NCBI GenBank assembly: GCA_025618425.1
Contig: CM046846.1
Span: 1,032,142 to 1,096,141, forward strand
Length of the DNA: 64,000 nt
Direction of reading: 5' to 3'
DNA from: Heliocidaris tuberculata
Lineage: Eukaryota > Echinodermata > Echinoidea > Camarodonta > Echinometridae
The translations under genes were made by a program, and so were the position numbers. The notes beneath the pieces are model-generated. The model was not told where the DNA came from, ran no database searches, and was given only the letters and a program-made list of their open reading frames with translations. Positions 35,207 through 48,900 of the stretch are shown in pieces (within the stretch, counting starts at the first letter, position 1; each line of letters opens with the position of its first letter).

Positions 35207-36560
35207 TTTCATTAGACCTGTAAAATCCATTCGTTCTGGTGGCAGTGTGTCAAAGGTACAATGTATATTATGAATCGCCTGCACCAGGAAACGATCCAGC
35301 CATCTTGAAAAGGAAGAAAAGCTTGGAACTGAATACAGAGGCGTAGTGCCTGCGTTCATTATCTTCCATAGGTATCCCTAGGTAAAAAGAATTAGGTTAT
35401 CCAATTATGATGCATGCTTGAAAAACTAAAAAGCAGCAGAAATGGTGGGGGGGGGGGGGGGGTGTCTCTAATGACCCCTGTAGAAGGCTGATGGTCCTGG
35501 AAAAAAGAGAGATGGGGAAAGGAAGGGCTGTGACGGCAAGATAAGGCTATGGAGCGAAAGAGTGTGAGCCAGGAGATATAGAAAGAAAAAGGGAGAGAGA
35601 GAGAGAGAGAAAGAGAGAGATGTTGTTGCATGGTACGTGTTATAATTGTGAGGTAGAGATTGATGATTATAACTGCATCAGTCAAATTTGACTATTAGCA
35701 CCAACAAATTTTCATTTATTATGTAGATATAGATTTCATTCATGAATTTTATTTGATTTCTTTTTTTACAAACTTTTCATGTGGAGGGGGGAGGGGGATA
35801 AAAGGAAGATTTTATAAATCTATATGTTACCTTACAAAATATGCAGTGCACTGAACATGAGACTGGAAGACTAGGTAGAGGATGAAAACAAACAAGACAG
35901 AGAAAGGAAACAAAGTGCAAGTAACATGTGAAATCATTGTTTTGAAGAAGAAAAAAAAGAACTGTTCATTTCGACCTGAAAGATGTCAAATGTTCCTTTA
36001 AAATTTGCGTACTCATTAACACCATAACAAGATTTTCTTGGAATTTCTGTGTGATTTGCAGATTTTTATCGACAACAAAAGGCTCTTAACGTCAGAAAAC
36101 GACCATATTTTTAGGAGGTAAGATTCATTTTCTGTACTTCATAAATTAAAGAGAGATTTTCATGAAAGTAAAACATAATTAAAATTTTACTTGATGAATT
36201 GTATGTGGATTATTCTGTCGGCGAGTTCTTCAAATTCGAGTCCACAGATTTATACTAAATTCAGTCCCACATAATATTAATCGTGTGTGGGAATTTCTAA
36301 GTTAGCTGATGTGACTTCAACTTCAAGATGAAGGAAGAGAGACTGCACTCGCACTTTATGCGAGGTCATTGTAGATAACCTTGCACTCCGTACCTTCGCA
36401 CCACGAATAATTGCCTCCCATAGCAAGTGTGTGATCTCTAACTGTGGTCTGCAGACATTATTAAGACAAAATCACTCACAGTACAGACAAGGTTACCTTA
36501 AGTTAACCAACTTACTTAGACACTTGTTATACATGTATAGTCAAGGATTGTAATTCCGAA
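35207..36560. other. intergenic, simple repeats only
   Basis: G tract at about 35445-35462, GA repeat 35594-35620, otherwise AT-rich with no recognisable exon. Confidence 0.4.
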
Positions 36561-36564
36561 CAGA

Positions 36565-36705
36565 TTGTATTACCGAACGTGTACAGTTAAGCGCCTAAAT
36601 TGGGTTTTCATACGCGTGGGATTACGCGTATGAAAACCACACTATTGAAACAAAGGTTGTGTCTTTTCCCCATAGGTTTCACACGTTCGGAAATACAGTA
36701 CCTTT
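36565..36705. mobile_element. small MITE with an internal perfect hairpin
   Basis: Ends TATTACCGAACGTGT and ACACGTTCGGAAATAC are inverted copies. Inside, 36603-36617 and 36624-36638 (GGTTTTCATACGCGT and its complement) are a perfect 15-bp hairpin with a 6-nt loop. Confidence 0.65.
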
Positions 36706-37167
36706 TTCAAGGGACCAAAACGCCGCGTAGTTGGGAAGGGGTTCACTCGGAAGGGAATATCGTATTAAATCTACGTTGTCTTTTTAAAATTCCATCAACT
36801 TCTTTTTTTGTAGGACCTTGAGCATTCATTATGTATAGTTTGACAGATATTCGTTTCATATTTTATTTGCTATCGTTGATTTTCTGAAAAGTGTTCGGAC
36901 ACTGGATCAACCACCATACAAGCTTATCTGAAGATAACCTTCATGACCTTTGAATTGTAGGTTTAGTTTTTCAGGGTTACACCATGAAATTCTTTCAAGG
37001 AATAAGAGCCCTGAAAAGGGCTGGTGAGCTCCGCTAAGAGCTCTGTGTTTCTTGACGTTTCGATCAGCATGCTCTGATCGTCATCAGGAGAATGACTAAC
37101 ACACTGTTGTTGTTGTTGATTAGTGTTTTATGGCAATCAGTCAATTTTGACTATTATCACCAACTAT

Positions 37168-37600
37168 ATATATATATATATATTTTTTTTTTTTTTAAAC
37201 AAAATTTAATCATTTGAATAATATAATTGACTTCTCTCTTCTTTTTTTGTATTTTTTTCTAAAAGTTATTATATTATATATATTTATATATATATATTTT
37301 TTTTTTCTTTAAAGATAAAATAGTATCATGCCAGGTTACCGAGTCCTGTCGGTTCTAAATTGGCACCGTCCTGACAAACCTGCTCGTGTTTTGTACGAAG
37401 GTTTCTCGGAAACAAGTTTCCTATGTCTCTCGGGTGCAGACAGGGGGCTCCCTTTGGGATACCTCAATATCTTGAAACTCGAAAGGAAAAGAATAAACAA
37501 AATCAAGGAAATCAAAGAAGGTTCTTTTCCGAGGAAATTGGTTTCGCGCAATCTCGCATTTCTATCAAATGGAATTTAATAACAAACAATTATAGCTAGT
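37168..37600. other. unassigned segment inside the composite, with 83-codon ORF
   Basis: AT tracts followed by an open frame 37328-37579 (+) starting MPGYRVLSVLNWHRPDK and ending LVSRNLAFLSNGI. It resembles no family I know, has no splice context, and lies within repeat-rich DNA; most likely a repeat fragment or chance ORF. Confidence 0.3.
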
Positions 37601-38050
37601 GCAATGATCTTTACTTTTACATAATTTACTGAAAAAAAAAACATAAGCAAAAAAAATATGGGCTTTTAATGAACTTGGTGCTGTTAATCTTAATAAGATA
37701 CTGATAGAAATAAAAACTACTCAACAAACCAAAATGTTTTCAAGACAAGCCTGAAACATGGAAAAGACTTATTTTCCATAATTATGATATGCCTGTCATA
37801 GGTAACAGACTTATAATACACATACCCTGTACGCGTAAAATACTCCTGATCCTTTTAAAAGAAAAGGGTCTATTAATATATGGAATTCTATAACTGTAAT
37901 GTCCCCTTCAGTGGGATATTACTGTCAATACTTGAAAAGGAAATCAAGTTAAAAAGGGTTTGCAATTGTATTCTACATTCCTCATAGATGACCGTTTTGG
38001 GGTCAAAAATTTCTTGTGATGAGACAAAACATGAAATACCCTTATCCATA

Positions 38051-38095
<45 letters not shown>
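38051..38095. repeat. TA microsatellite
   Basis: About 22 uninterrupted TA units within the composite repeat. Confidence 0.9.
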
Positions 38096-38098
<3 letters not shown>

Positions 38099-39928
38099 TA
38101 CATACACATATTTGTTTAACCTTTGTGGTTATTCAGTTATTTTCAACTGCTAAACTGCCTCCACTGCCCAGTGGAGGCTATCTATTGCCTACGGAGGGAT
38201 CCGATTCACAGCCTGATTGGCGCCAATCGGAAATGCCCGTGAATTCCATTCACGGCTGCATTCTCATTCTGGTCACTGGTGGCGCTATAATTCCTCTAAA
38301 CACAGAAAGCACCGGACGGTGCCACTTATACATGTACAAGCTTATCTGAAGATAACCTTGTACTCAGACTAGCTCTTTTATGGGTGAATAGGCGTCAATA
38401 GCTATTGTGTGTATCAGCAGGCCCTTTTCCAGGCTAGATCATTCATACAGGAGAGGAAAATAATTATTTAAAATTTCACTTTCAATTCTGAATCCCCCAA
38501 TTTGTGGCACAGTAAGAGTGGAAGAGTCCATGAATCGGGTAATCTAGCAAATTTAAGAAAATTAAATCTTGCTTAGAGCAATTTTGTTGTCTGTTTTTGA
38601 CTGCTGCAACAGTGAATGTTGGACACAGTCCCACATAGGCAAGGGCCCATGAGTGGGACGGTGCCATTGTTTTCTCTGAATAAAGAACAAGAGCCAGATT
38701 TTCCGCTGAATGATTGCTCCCCTTAGAGCCGGTATTTAGTGAAGTATCAGCGACACTTTCATGGTGGAGAAACTTAATTGTAGGTTTAGTTTTTCAGGGT
38801 TACAACATGTAAAAAACTGGCCCTTGTTCTTTATTCAGAGAAAACAATGGCACCATCCCACTCATAGGCCCTTGCCTATGTGTGACTGTGTCCAACATTC
38901 ACTGTTGCAGCAGTCAAAAACACAACAAAATTGCTCTAAGCAAGATTCAATTTTCTTAAACTTGCTAGATTACCTGATTCAGGGACTCTTCAACTCTTAC
39001 TGTGGCACAAATTTGGGGATTCAGAATTGAAAGTGAAATTTTAAATAATTATTTTCCTCTCATGTATGAATTATCTAGACTGGAAAAAGGCCTGCTGATA
39101 CACACGAAAGCTATTGAAGCCTATTCACATGTAAAAGCTAGTCTGGAGTACAAGGTTATCTTCAGATAAGCTTGTACATATGTATAAGTGGCACCATCCG
39201 GTGCTTTCTGTGTTTAGAGGAATTATAGCGCCACCAGTGACCAGAATGAGAATGCAGCCGTGAATAGAAATCGCGGGCATTTCCGATTGGCGCCAATCAG
39301 GTTGTGAATCGGATCCCTCCGTAGGCAATAAATAGCCTCCGCTGCTCTGGGCAGTGTTCTAGTCATTCTCCTGATGACGATCAGAGCATACTGATCGAAA
39401 CGTCGAGAAACACAGAGCTCGTAGCGGAGCTCACCAGCCCTTTTCAGGGCTCTTATTCCTTGAAAGAATTACATGGTGTAACCCTGAAAAACTAAACCTA
39501 CAATTCAGTTTCTCCACCATGAAAGTGTCGCTGATACTTCACTTCATGACCTTGTACTCCAGACTAGCTTTTACGGGTGAATAGGCTTCAATAGGCTTCA
39601 ATAGCTTTGTGTGTATCAGCAGGCCTTTTTCCAGTCTAGATCATTCACACATGAGAGGAAAATAATTATTTAAAATTTCACTTTCAACTCTGAATCCCCA
39701 AATTTGTGACACAGTATTCAGTAAGAGTTGAAGAGTCCCTGAATCAGGTAATCTAGCAAATTCAAGAAAATTTAATCTTGCTTAGAGCAGTTTTGTTGTT
39801 TGTTTTTTTTCTGCAACAGTGAATGTTGGACACAGTCCCACATAGGCAAGGACCTATGAGTGTAACTTAGATAACCTTATCACATCGATACATATTACAT
39901 GTTATAGAGTTAGATTTCAATGTCTACC

Positions 39929-40844
39929 TAGCTTTACGAGCTCTGTGGCTTATCAATCTGGTACTGGCCACAGAGCTTTACAGCCCATGCCATTATGGCG
40001 CTTGGAGGCAGGTGTAAACACAGAAATACTATGCCTCATAATCACCCATTCCCACGCACGGTGAACCTTGCAAACCACCCTCTGTGTTTGTTGTGGTGGT
40101 TCTGAACATGTTCTAACGTAAAAGTAGAAAATCAAAGTACAATAAAGATAGTAAATTTCATAAAATTAGGTAGGGGTGACAGGATTCGACTTACCTTCCG
40201 CATGGTCCTGTGAGATATGATATTAGCATGAGAAACGATGACCTCTTGCCGTAGCCGGTGCGGGGTCAGCACAGAATGTGCTGTTAATGATCGAAGAGCA
40301 TGTAGTGTAATGCTGAGATGTTGTGACGCCAGATGCTAAATTTTACAGTGATAATTGCTTCATGAGCATCTTAATTGGCATACTGCCATCTATGTTCAAT
40401 ACATGCAGCTACTGTATTGATGTCACTGTAAAATTTAGCATCTGGCATCACAACATCTCAGCATTACACTACATGCTCTTCGATCATTTACAGCACATTC
40501 TGTGCTGACCCCGTGCCCGCTACGGCAAGAGGTCGTCGTTTTTCATGCTAATATCATATCTCACAGGACCATGTGGAAGGTAATTCGAATCCTGTCACCC
40601 CTGCCTAATTTTATGAAATTTACTATCTTTATTTACTTCGATTTTCTACTTTTACGTTAGAACATGTTCAGAACCACCACTGCAAACACCGAGGGTGGTT
40701 TGCAAGGTTCACCGTGCGTGGGAATGGGTGATTATGAGGCATAGTATTTCTGTGTTTACACCTGCCTCCAAGGGCCATAATGGCATGGGCTGTAAAGCTC
40801 TGTGGCCAGTACCAGATTGATAAGCCACAGAGCTCGTAAAGCTA
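39929..40844. mobile_element. 916-bp palindromic element with exact 8-bp target duplication
   Basis: The arms match from TAGCTTTACGAGCTCTGTGG inward for ~430 bp to a centre near 40385; both contain TGCTAAATTTTACAGTG-type words in opposite sense. TGTCTACC occurs directly on both sides (39921-39928 and 40845-40852), an hAT-like 8-bp duplication. Relative of the element in 6957-7885. No transposase. Confidence 0.88.
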
Positions 40845-41559
40845 TGTCTACCATCTTTGAACTTCCCCTACGTCATTTGTAGGATTTTTCCCGTCTTCTT
40901 GAAGACTCACTTTTTCACTGTCCCCAAAATTGTCCCCAGTTTTTCTCCCATGAATATTTGATAACATATTTAAGTAGTCTATAAAAAGGTTAAAAACTCA
41001 CTGGTTTTCTGTGTTTGACTTCACCGACACAAACGAATATGCATCGGGCAATATCTGGGACTAGTCTACATTCATTCGCTTACATTTAATACTAAATTTT
41101 ACAAAAGTTAATAGGAATAAGATTGTATTCAAAAATTGACTGCATGTAGCCTAAATTGATGCAATATTATTTCATGATTATTATTTTTAAAAACAATGTT
41201 TTAAAAAATCCATGTTTGTGGAGCTAAATCAAAATAAGATAGCTGATGGAAGAATTTGAAAATGCAAAAACGCGGGAAAAAAACATTAATCAAAACTCTA
41301 AAGAAATAAAAACACAACTCATGACAAAGCTAGAGAAACAATTATGACGTATGGATGCACGCGCACAGTTCAAATTCATGGGGCCACGAATACCATTAGG
41401 ATCGGAGCTCCAAAATTGACCTTCGAGCGTGCACTTGTACATGTGTCACAACTATCTCTCTTGATTGGCTCTGACTGAAAATCTAGGTCGATCGCGATAT
41501 TGAATCGGCCATTGCGCATGCACCATTTTGATTCTCAAGCTGGTGGTAGCGAGAACTTC

Positions 41560-41674
41560 TCGCTACGCGATGAGTGAGAAAAAGCTGTACAAAATACCAT
41601 TTTGTACACTTTGGATTACATATCAAGCAATAACAAGCGAATTAAGGTGGATTCCATCAAAACTTTGAGTAACG
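41560..41674 (+). promoter_or_regulatory. probable noncoding first exon / promoter of tmem33
   Basis: Sequence ending AACTTTGAGTAACG is followed at 41675 by a strong donor (GTGAGTAAA). The first coding exon is preceded by a strong acceptor (T-rich tract and CAG at 42945-42947), which requires an upstream noncoding exon; this donor is the best candidate. The local sequence has CpGs (41500-41575). The start is not determined. Confidence 0.45.
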
Positions 41675-42974
41675 GTGAGTAAATTCAACTTATTTCTCAA
41701 TATAATTAGAATCCAACATGTCTGCTTTTGACTGCTGCAACAGTGAATGTTGGACACAGTCCCACATAGGCAAGGGCCTATGAGTGTAAACTATTTTCAC
41801 TTTTTACCCTAATAATGGAAGTTCATATTGTTACTGTTTGAGCAAAAGTATAATCCTGAAAAAAATAAAAAGTTGCCATTGTAATATTAATTTTTCATTT
41901 TCCCTTTTTTGGAGCTGGTTTGGGGCCCCATGTACAAACTCAATGGAGAGTTCGCGTGTGCATCATATGTGCGCGAGCTGAGGAAAATCCCATCAGCCCG
42001 AGCCAGAGTCCCACGCCAGAGCTCCCCGCTTGCGATCCGCTGCAGCGATATCTGACACTGACATGGCCATTCGCACAGAGCTTTCGCCGTGGCGCACCAG
42101 TGTGTCTCACACACACTGAATATCGATGACTATAACTAGCGATCAGAAACTTTTGAGCTTGCGACACATGAAAAATCCCGATCTAAAATTGAAAACTTAT
42201 TGAAATTCAGCTTATTTTTCAAAACCATATTTCCTTAACAACATGCTTAAGAAAGGCATATTTTCAAAATTTTCAATTTTTCATAGTGGGAATGCCAGTT
42301 GTATCGCCAAAAATGTGATATTTATGGATAATTTTTTCATGGCCACAGCTGTTTTTCTTTCACGTTGGTAATGTACCCTCTGTGTGTGATATGTGATATA
42401 TTATGATGCCATGTATTTTAAAGTGATTTTGCAATGCAAACGAACGAACAAAATTGCCACCGAGGGTGGGGTAGTTTGTCACTTGGGTTGTTCAGTTCGT
42501 CTTTCTTCAGTCGAATGCGTGCTGCATACACACAATTCGTGCATTTACCGAAGATTTACGGAGATTCCTGAATATTACCCGAGCCGGGCCAAGCTCCAAA
42601 ACACCAAGACTGGCGACTTTTCGCTCCCTTTATGGCTCAATTCACTTAAACTGCTCAAAAATGTAAGAAATAAAAGAGAGTGGTGCAAATTGTATCTTTT
42701 ACATGAAAAAAAATGATGTTATGAAAATTTAGTAAACTTAATTATTGTAGTGTCTGCTTAAACATCTCAAAGCACGTAAAGTTTGGCTGCAAAATGTTGG
42801 AAAATGTATAATGTACATGTATATCAAAATATCTGGAGATTCATGCCAAAATTGATTGTGTGTTGAAAGCTATGGACCTACTGAAGCTAAACTGCTCAGT
42901 TCTCATTACTCCTGTGTATTTTTTTTTGCTGTTTCACATATTCACAGTGCATTGGATGATCATCTCATATCGTC

Positions 42975-45900
42975 ATGCCAACCATAGAAGAAGTGAATGA
43001 TGATGCCCCAGGGAGCACACAGCCTGATTCCACCACAAGCAGTGATGCATCAGGAAGCAACAGCAGTACCTCCACCAATGGGACTACTGGTGGACAGTCA
43101 GGATTTGGAAAGGTGGTGGTAAGTATTTAAGAAATAGGGTAGTGACTCGCAAAACCGTCATGAAGTACAAGTTCGCAGACATCCCATTGGAATGCGTGTA
43201 TTACAATTAACTTGCATTTCGGTGGGATGACAGCGAACTTGTACTTCTGACTTTTTTTCGTGAAACAGTGCCCTGGCATCTTTATTTGAAGATAGGAAAT
43301 AAGATGATATTGATTAATTAGAATTAGATGAGAAGTAGAAATAAAAGAACATGTTTAGCTGTAGTCAAACCCTGGTATTATGACCAGGTTGCATCCAATT
43401 TTTATATATTCAGAGGTACTAAATAACTTTTGAAAATGAATCAATAACAATTCAGTCCAAAAAGTGATTAGACACAAGATTACATGGGTTGTGACAGTGT
43501 TCTTTGAACTTACACTTTCGGACTTCAGTTATGATGACATCTGTGATTCTAGTGTTATTCTTAAAGGTCATGTAGAGTTTTGGTAAGCCCTCAAAAGCAG
43601 TTCGTCAGATTTCTTCAATTTTTGTTGATAAATAGTAAGATGCTAGCAATACTAAAACACTGTGAGGATTTCGCCTCCTAAAGTTTAATATTAAACAAAT
43701 AAGAGGCAAAAACTAATTTATGTGCCGAGACAGGCACATGAAATCCCAACAAAGGCAGCATGTGCTATACACTGTACACACACGTGTAAAACCAATGAGT
43801 AGCTACACACAGTGATACACATGCTGTCTCTATGCGAAGCCCCAAGATTAATGTGCGGGAGCCGTCAGGGTGGAAGGGTCCTAGCATAATGGCAGTGATC
43901 AAGCATTCCTTAAAGATATTTACACTGAAATTCACCAGAAATCATAGATGGAATACCAAATGATCTCTTTACAGACATCTTTTGGTACAAGGAGAACAAC
44001 ATGAGACTGTATTTAACTTGTTTCTTTCCAATTTCCTTTTTGCTACCAATACTATACATGAGCTTTAACACTGTATGAACAGAATTCCCCTTATTTAAAT
44101 TGAACATAAACTTGTCCCTAATTAAACAATGTTCCTTTTCCTTGGTACATTCAAGGATCTTTCATTCTTACATTCTACACCATATTTATAAACAGTTCAG
44201 CTGTTTTCATGACCATGTTGAAATATTGAAATGTACCTTGAAGTAGTGTTCTACATTGCATTTGAATGTCAAAGGACTTCCAACTGATAGTCAACATTAG
44301 ATTGTTTTGAATTGTTTTCATTCTTGTCATTACTGGTACTTTATCTATTATTGTCCCCGCCGAACGAAGTCCGCGAGGGGACTATGAAACGGGCTCCGTT
44401 CGTGTGTGCGCGTGTCCGTCCGTCCGTGCGTCCGTCTGTCCGTGTGTGCTCAAATGTTAGAAAATGCTACTTCTCTGTCATTTCTTGGCCGATTTTGATT
44501 CTGATTGTTTTATCTGATAGGGCTGGGTGGGGGCTTCCAAACTTCTACACAGAATTTTGAAATTCATTAATTATGCAAATTTATGCAAATTTATTCAAAA
44601 TTGACGAAAAATGCTACTTCTCCTCTATTTCACATCGGATTTTGATTCCGATTGTTTTATCTGATAGGGCTGGGTGGGGCTTCCAAACTTCTACACAGAA
44701 TTTTGAAATTCATTAATTATGCAAATTTATGCAAATTTATTCAAAATTGACGAAAAATGCTACTTCTCCTCTATTTCACATCGGATTTTGATTCCGATTG
44801 TTTTATCTGATAGGGCTGGGTGGGGGCTTCCAAACTTCTACACAGAATTTTGAAATTCATTAATTATGCAAATTTATTCAAAATTGACGAAAAATGCTAC
44901 TTCTCCTCTATTTCACATCGGATTTTGATTCCGATTGTTTTATCTGATAGGGCTGGGTGGGGGCTTCCAAACTGCTACACAGAATTTTGAAATTCATTAT
45001 TCATGCAAATTTATGCAAATTTATTCAAAATGGCTGAAGGTTCATAATGTTTTGATGTTTTATATTTCAGTTGTATACATGCATTGTTGGTATTCTCTTC
45101 TTTTGCATGCAGTAACATTATTATTTTATTCACTAAAGTTTTTCACTGAAGTTTTAAGGTTCAGGCTAGTTAATTTCCACAGATATGCACTTCCGGCGGG
45201 GACATTTATTACGCATTGCGTAATTTACTCATTCACTTGTTGTATTGTTAGTGATATCATTATAATGATACAGAAAACTGACATGTTTAAAGTTCATAAA
45301 ACTATCATTTCACTTCTTTTTCTGGCAGGCTCATCTGACCGAGTTCAAAGTAGATGCGGCCCTATGGGCATCTCGTCTTGCTACAGTTGTGTGCAGTATC
45401 CTCTATGTATTCCCGCTTCTAGGGTAATATTACCTTACTAAAAACTCTATCAGAGATTTTTTAAAAGTACATGCACAGTGCAGATATAGTAGATCTGTCC
45501 ATTCTTGCTTCTCTGATTAGGCAGATTCCCAGATGGGAGTGGAATAGATTGTTTGGAGTACTGTAAAACCAGAAATTTTTGCGTGCATGAAACTTTCGCG
45601 AATTTCGCGAGTGGTCAAGATCCGCGAAAGTTTCACGCCACGAAATAATCAAATCACAATTGAAACCACATAAGATTATTGTAATTCGTGAAAGTTTCTT
45701 GCTGCAAAATTGGCTGTCATTAACAATTTGCGAAAGTTTTATGTCGCAAAATTTTCTGGTTTTACACTATCCTCTATGTGTTACTGCCTCTTAACAATGA
45801 TTCATTTGAACTGTTTGAATAAAGATTGAATGAAGATTGAGTAGAGATAGAAAGTTTGAAGTTTCCATTGGTTAACATGAATTTTGTTCAATAGATGATC

Positions 45901-48900
45901 CTCTACATGACATATGACAGGACATGTAGCAGGCAGACACCATGTAAAAATGAAATGGGATCAATCATGGAAATTTTGTTTACTCTTCATATTTGGGGTT
46001 CCATGCTAATGAAAAATATATCTTTGAATGTAACATCTGTAAAGATTTATTTTAAGTTTAAATACCAAAGTTGCACTCTTGGATATAATGTAAAAAGTGA
46101 CTTGTGAGTAGACCAGTCAACCTACATACATAAAATTTGGCATGCGTGGAAATTAACTGAGTTTCATTTTTTTCTCATTATGCTCTTTAATCGTTAACAA
46201 TTTTAATCTCTCATATTGTGTTTTTGTATTGTTATTTGAAGTTTCCTAACAATACACAATTTATTTTGGGGGCGATTGGTCCACTTTAATTCATCAGTTA
46301 GGTTTCAAGCTTCATCTCATTCTCTCCAACCCCAGACAAGCAGCCAGCATCAGCTGCTACCAACGAGCCCTGATCCTCAACGGTTTGACCAGTGCTCTGA
46401 GGCTTCATCAGCGTATGCCACCTCTTCAGTTCAACAGGATGTACCTAGGACAACTTCTCCTGGAGGATAGCTGCCACAATCTCCTCTACTCTCTCATCTT
46501 CATCAACAGCTACCCACTCACATGTATCCTTTCCTTTGTTCAAATCAACTTTAACATGAGATATTATGTACTAGCTGTTTTGTTTATTAAAGATTCATAT
46601 TCTATAACAAGCTGTTATTTTTCCATTTCAAGGTTATCTCTTTGTTTCTTGAAATGTTCTGTGAGCTTTTACTTAAGACAATTTCTCACCTTTGTGATGG
46701 TGCCACCAGATCTGTAAAATCCAATTTAAAAAAATAAACATGGAGATTTTGCAATTACATGTCTGCAACATGCCATGCGAATCATACATGGCAACTAAAC
46801 TTGTATCGAATGGGTTTATTGCTGTCGTCATTCATTCTGGTCACTATTGTGAGTCTGTTATACCCATATCCCTCACTTTCAGTTTGTTAAACAAGAATCT
46901 GCATTTAGATTTTCTAGAAATCTGCTGATTCGTTAAAGACGATAATCAACTTTGAAAAGGGAGTATGGATCACGAGTATAAAGGAGAAATCCTCTGTGAG
47001 ACTTACGTTATTTAATTTTCGGTTCTTTGACCAATGCAAAGTATATATTTATGCAAGTTACACATGTTCCAAATTGTTATCATTTTTGTTACATTTCAGT
47101 TTGATGGTTTCACAGCCTTTATTTTATCGTATGAAACTTCATGATTCTGATGAAGAGACTTTGGATCTTATCAATACTACTCCCGACTGCCCTTTGATCG
47201 ATTGTATGTTAAACGGTTTTTCCTTGACCGATTGAATTCAGTTGTGCTTACACCAGTGTTCCTGTTTGCTGTTTTACATGCATCTAGCTTCACCAAGAAA
47301 CTTGCCAATGTAAGTTGCCCCAGTTATACTTCTTGTTGGGACCGGTAACCGGGTTTTAGGACACATGCTCTGGCGACAACTGTTCCGTTGTCAATATCCT
47401 ACTCTTATCAAAATCATAACTTCAACCTTCAACCAAACACGATAATAATAATAATAATAATAATAATGGTGGTTTCTTGTATAGCGCTCATGTCTGTCAT
47501 GTCGTGACGCTCCTGGCGCTTCAACATTATTACCCCGGTCGTAGCTTAGCGGCCAAATATGTAGCGCTCTAGCATATCGGGTACCCATTTACACCTGGGT
47601 GGAGAGTGGCAAATATGGATTAATGTCTTGCCAAAGGACGTTAGTGCCGGGCTGGGATTTGAATTCTCAACCTTTTTGATTAAGAGTCAAGTGAATGAAC
47701 CACTATACCACGACACCTCGATAACTAAACCTAACCCTCAAAAACTCAAGTGCAACCCTTAAGCCCACCGCACACTATACGATCGACTATGATCTGATTT
47801 GGAAATAAATCGAAATAGAATTAAATATAGGCATTTTAACAAATGGAATCTACCTAATTTAGGTTCTGAACAATAATATGAATGTGATGTCAACCTTATA
47901 TACGAATAAGGGCCAAATCAGTTTCAGATCGTAGACAATCGCAGGACTGATCTGACGTCATTACAATTCGGAGCCGATTTGCCTTTCTTTCGACCAGAAG
48001 GCTCGTAATATGCCGTAATTTCGATTTGTCTATCTTTATGACTATTCAGAACAACAAGCAAACGTATTTTATGTCTTAAAATGTTGATATTTAATGCTAT
48101 TACATTTTCTTCGAAAATCGGATCGCAGGACCAATCGTATAGTGTGCGATGGGCTTAACCCTCTATCTTTGATGAAATAAACCTTGGAGCAGTTGTCACT
48201 GGAGCAAATGTCACACCATTGATAAATGATGTCCCAGTGAATGTTACTATTAGTTTGTTTCCGTTGTCTTTGTGATCATATGGTCTCTCAACTTTGTTGA
48301 ACGAGGGATATCTTTTCCTCACCAGTATATCATGTCTGTTTTGTTTCGATGAAGAGTTTCTTGGAATTTTATATGCTTTACTTTGTAGACTAATTGGTGA
48401 ATGATTCCATTGCAATGTTTAATAAACTTGTATCACAACAAAGGCACCTAAGCGTACTTGCTTATTTGTGTGTCATGAGATTCAGAAATGTAAAGCACAT
48501 TACGCTTGTGTCATTTTAATTTTTCTGCCTCAGTCTTTTACCCTGTCATGTGTGAACAAATATTTGAGAACAGCAAAGCTCCAGAAAATGAAAATATTTA
48601 TTATTCATATTTCAGATCGCTGGACCAAACAGCATGCCATTACTGCGGCGACTGGTTGATAAAGTCATCTCATACCAAGTAGACATCCTGCGCTTCATAG
48701 CTCTTGACGAAATACTCATCATGCCTGTTCTTATCTTTATGATGGCCACGTAAGTACTGGAACAATCAGAAAATATGATATTTAGTACAGTTATGCATCA
48801 CCCAATCCTCTTTTTTATTAGACAGATCATCTCGTTATTGCATCTTAGTGTTAACCCTTTCAGGACAGGGATTATTTAAGGGCTAAATTGATCACATTTT

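Larger units (their letters stand above)
36900..39870. mobile_element. ~3-kb composite of repeated inverted segments
   Basis: The outer blocks 36955-37095 and 39360-39500 are inverted copies (ACGTTTCGATCAGCATGCTC versus its near complement). The inner blocks 38140-38700 and 38800-39345 are inverted copies around ~38750 (GGCGCCAATCGGAAATGCCC versus GGGCATTTCCGATTGGCGCC). A third, direct copy of part of the inner block runs 39540-39865, and a fragment lies at 41728-41790. No transposase recognised. Short TA tracts occur at 37168-37185 and 38051-38095. Confidence 0.75.

Noticed and set aside
44464..45010. CRISPR-like array
   Set aside because: Four ~145-bp tandem units with no unique spacers, inside a transposon of a eukaryotic genome.
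44935..45441. 168-codon plus-strand ORF, the longest in the window
   Set aside because: It runs through transposon tandem repeats and then crosses tmem33 exon 2 in the wrong frame; no family resemblance.
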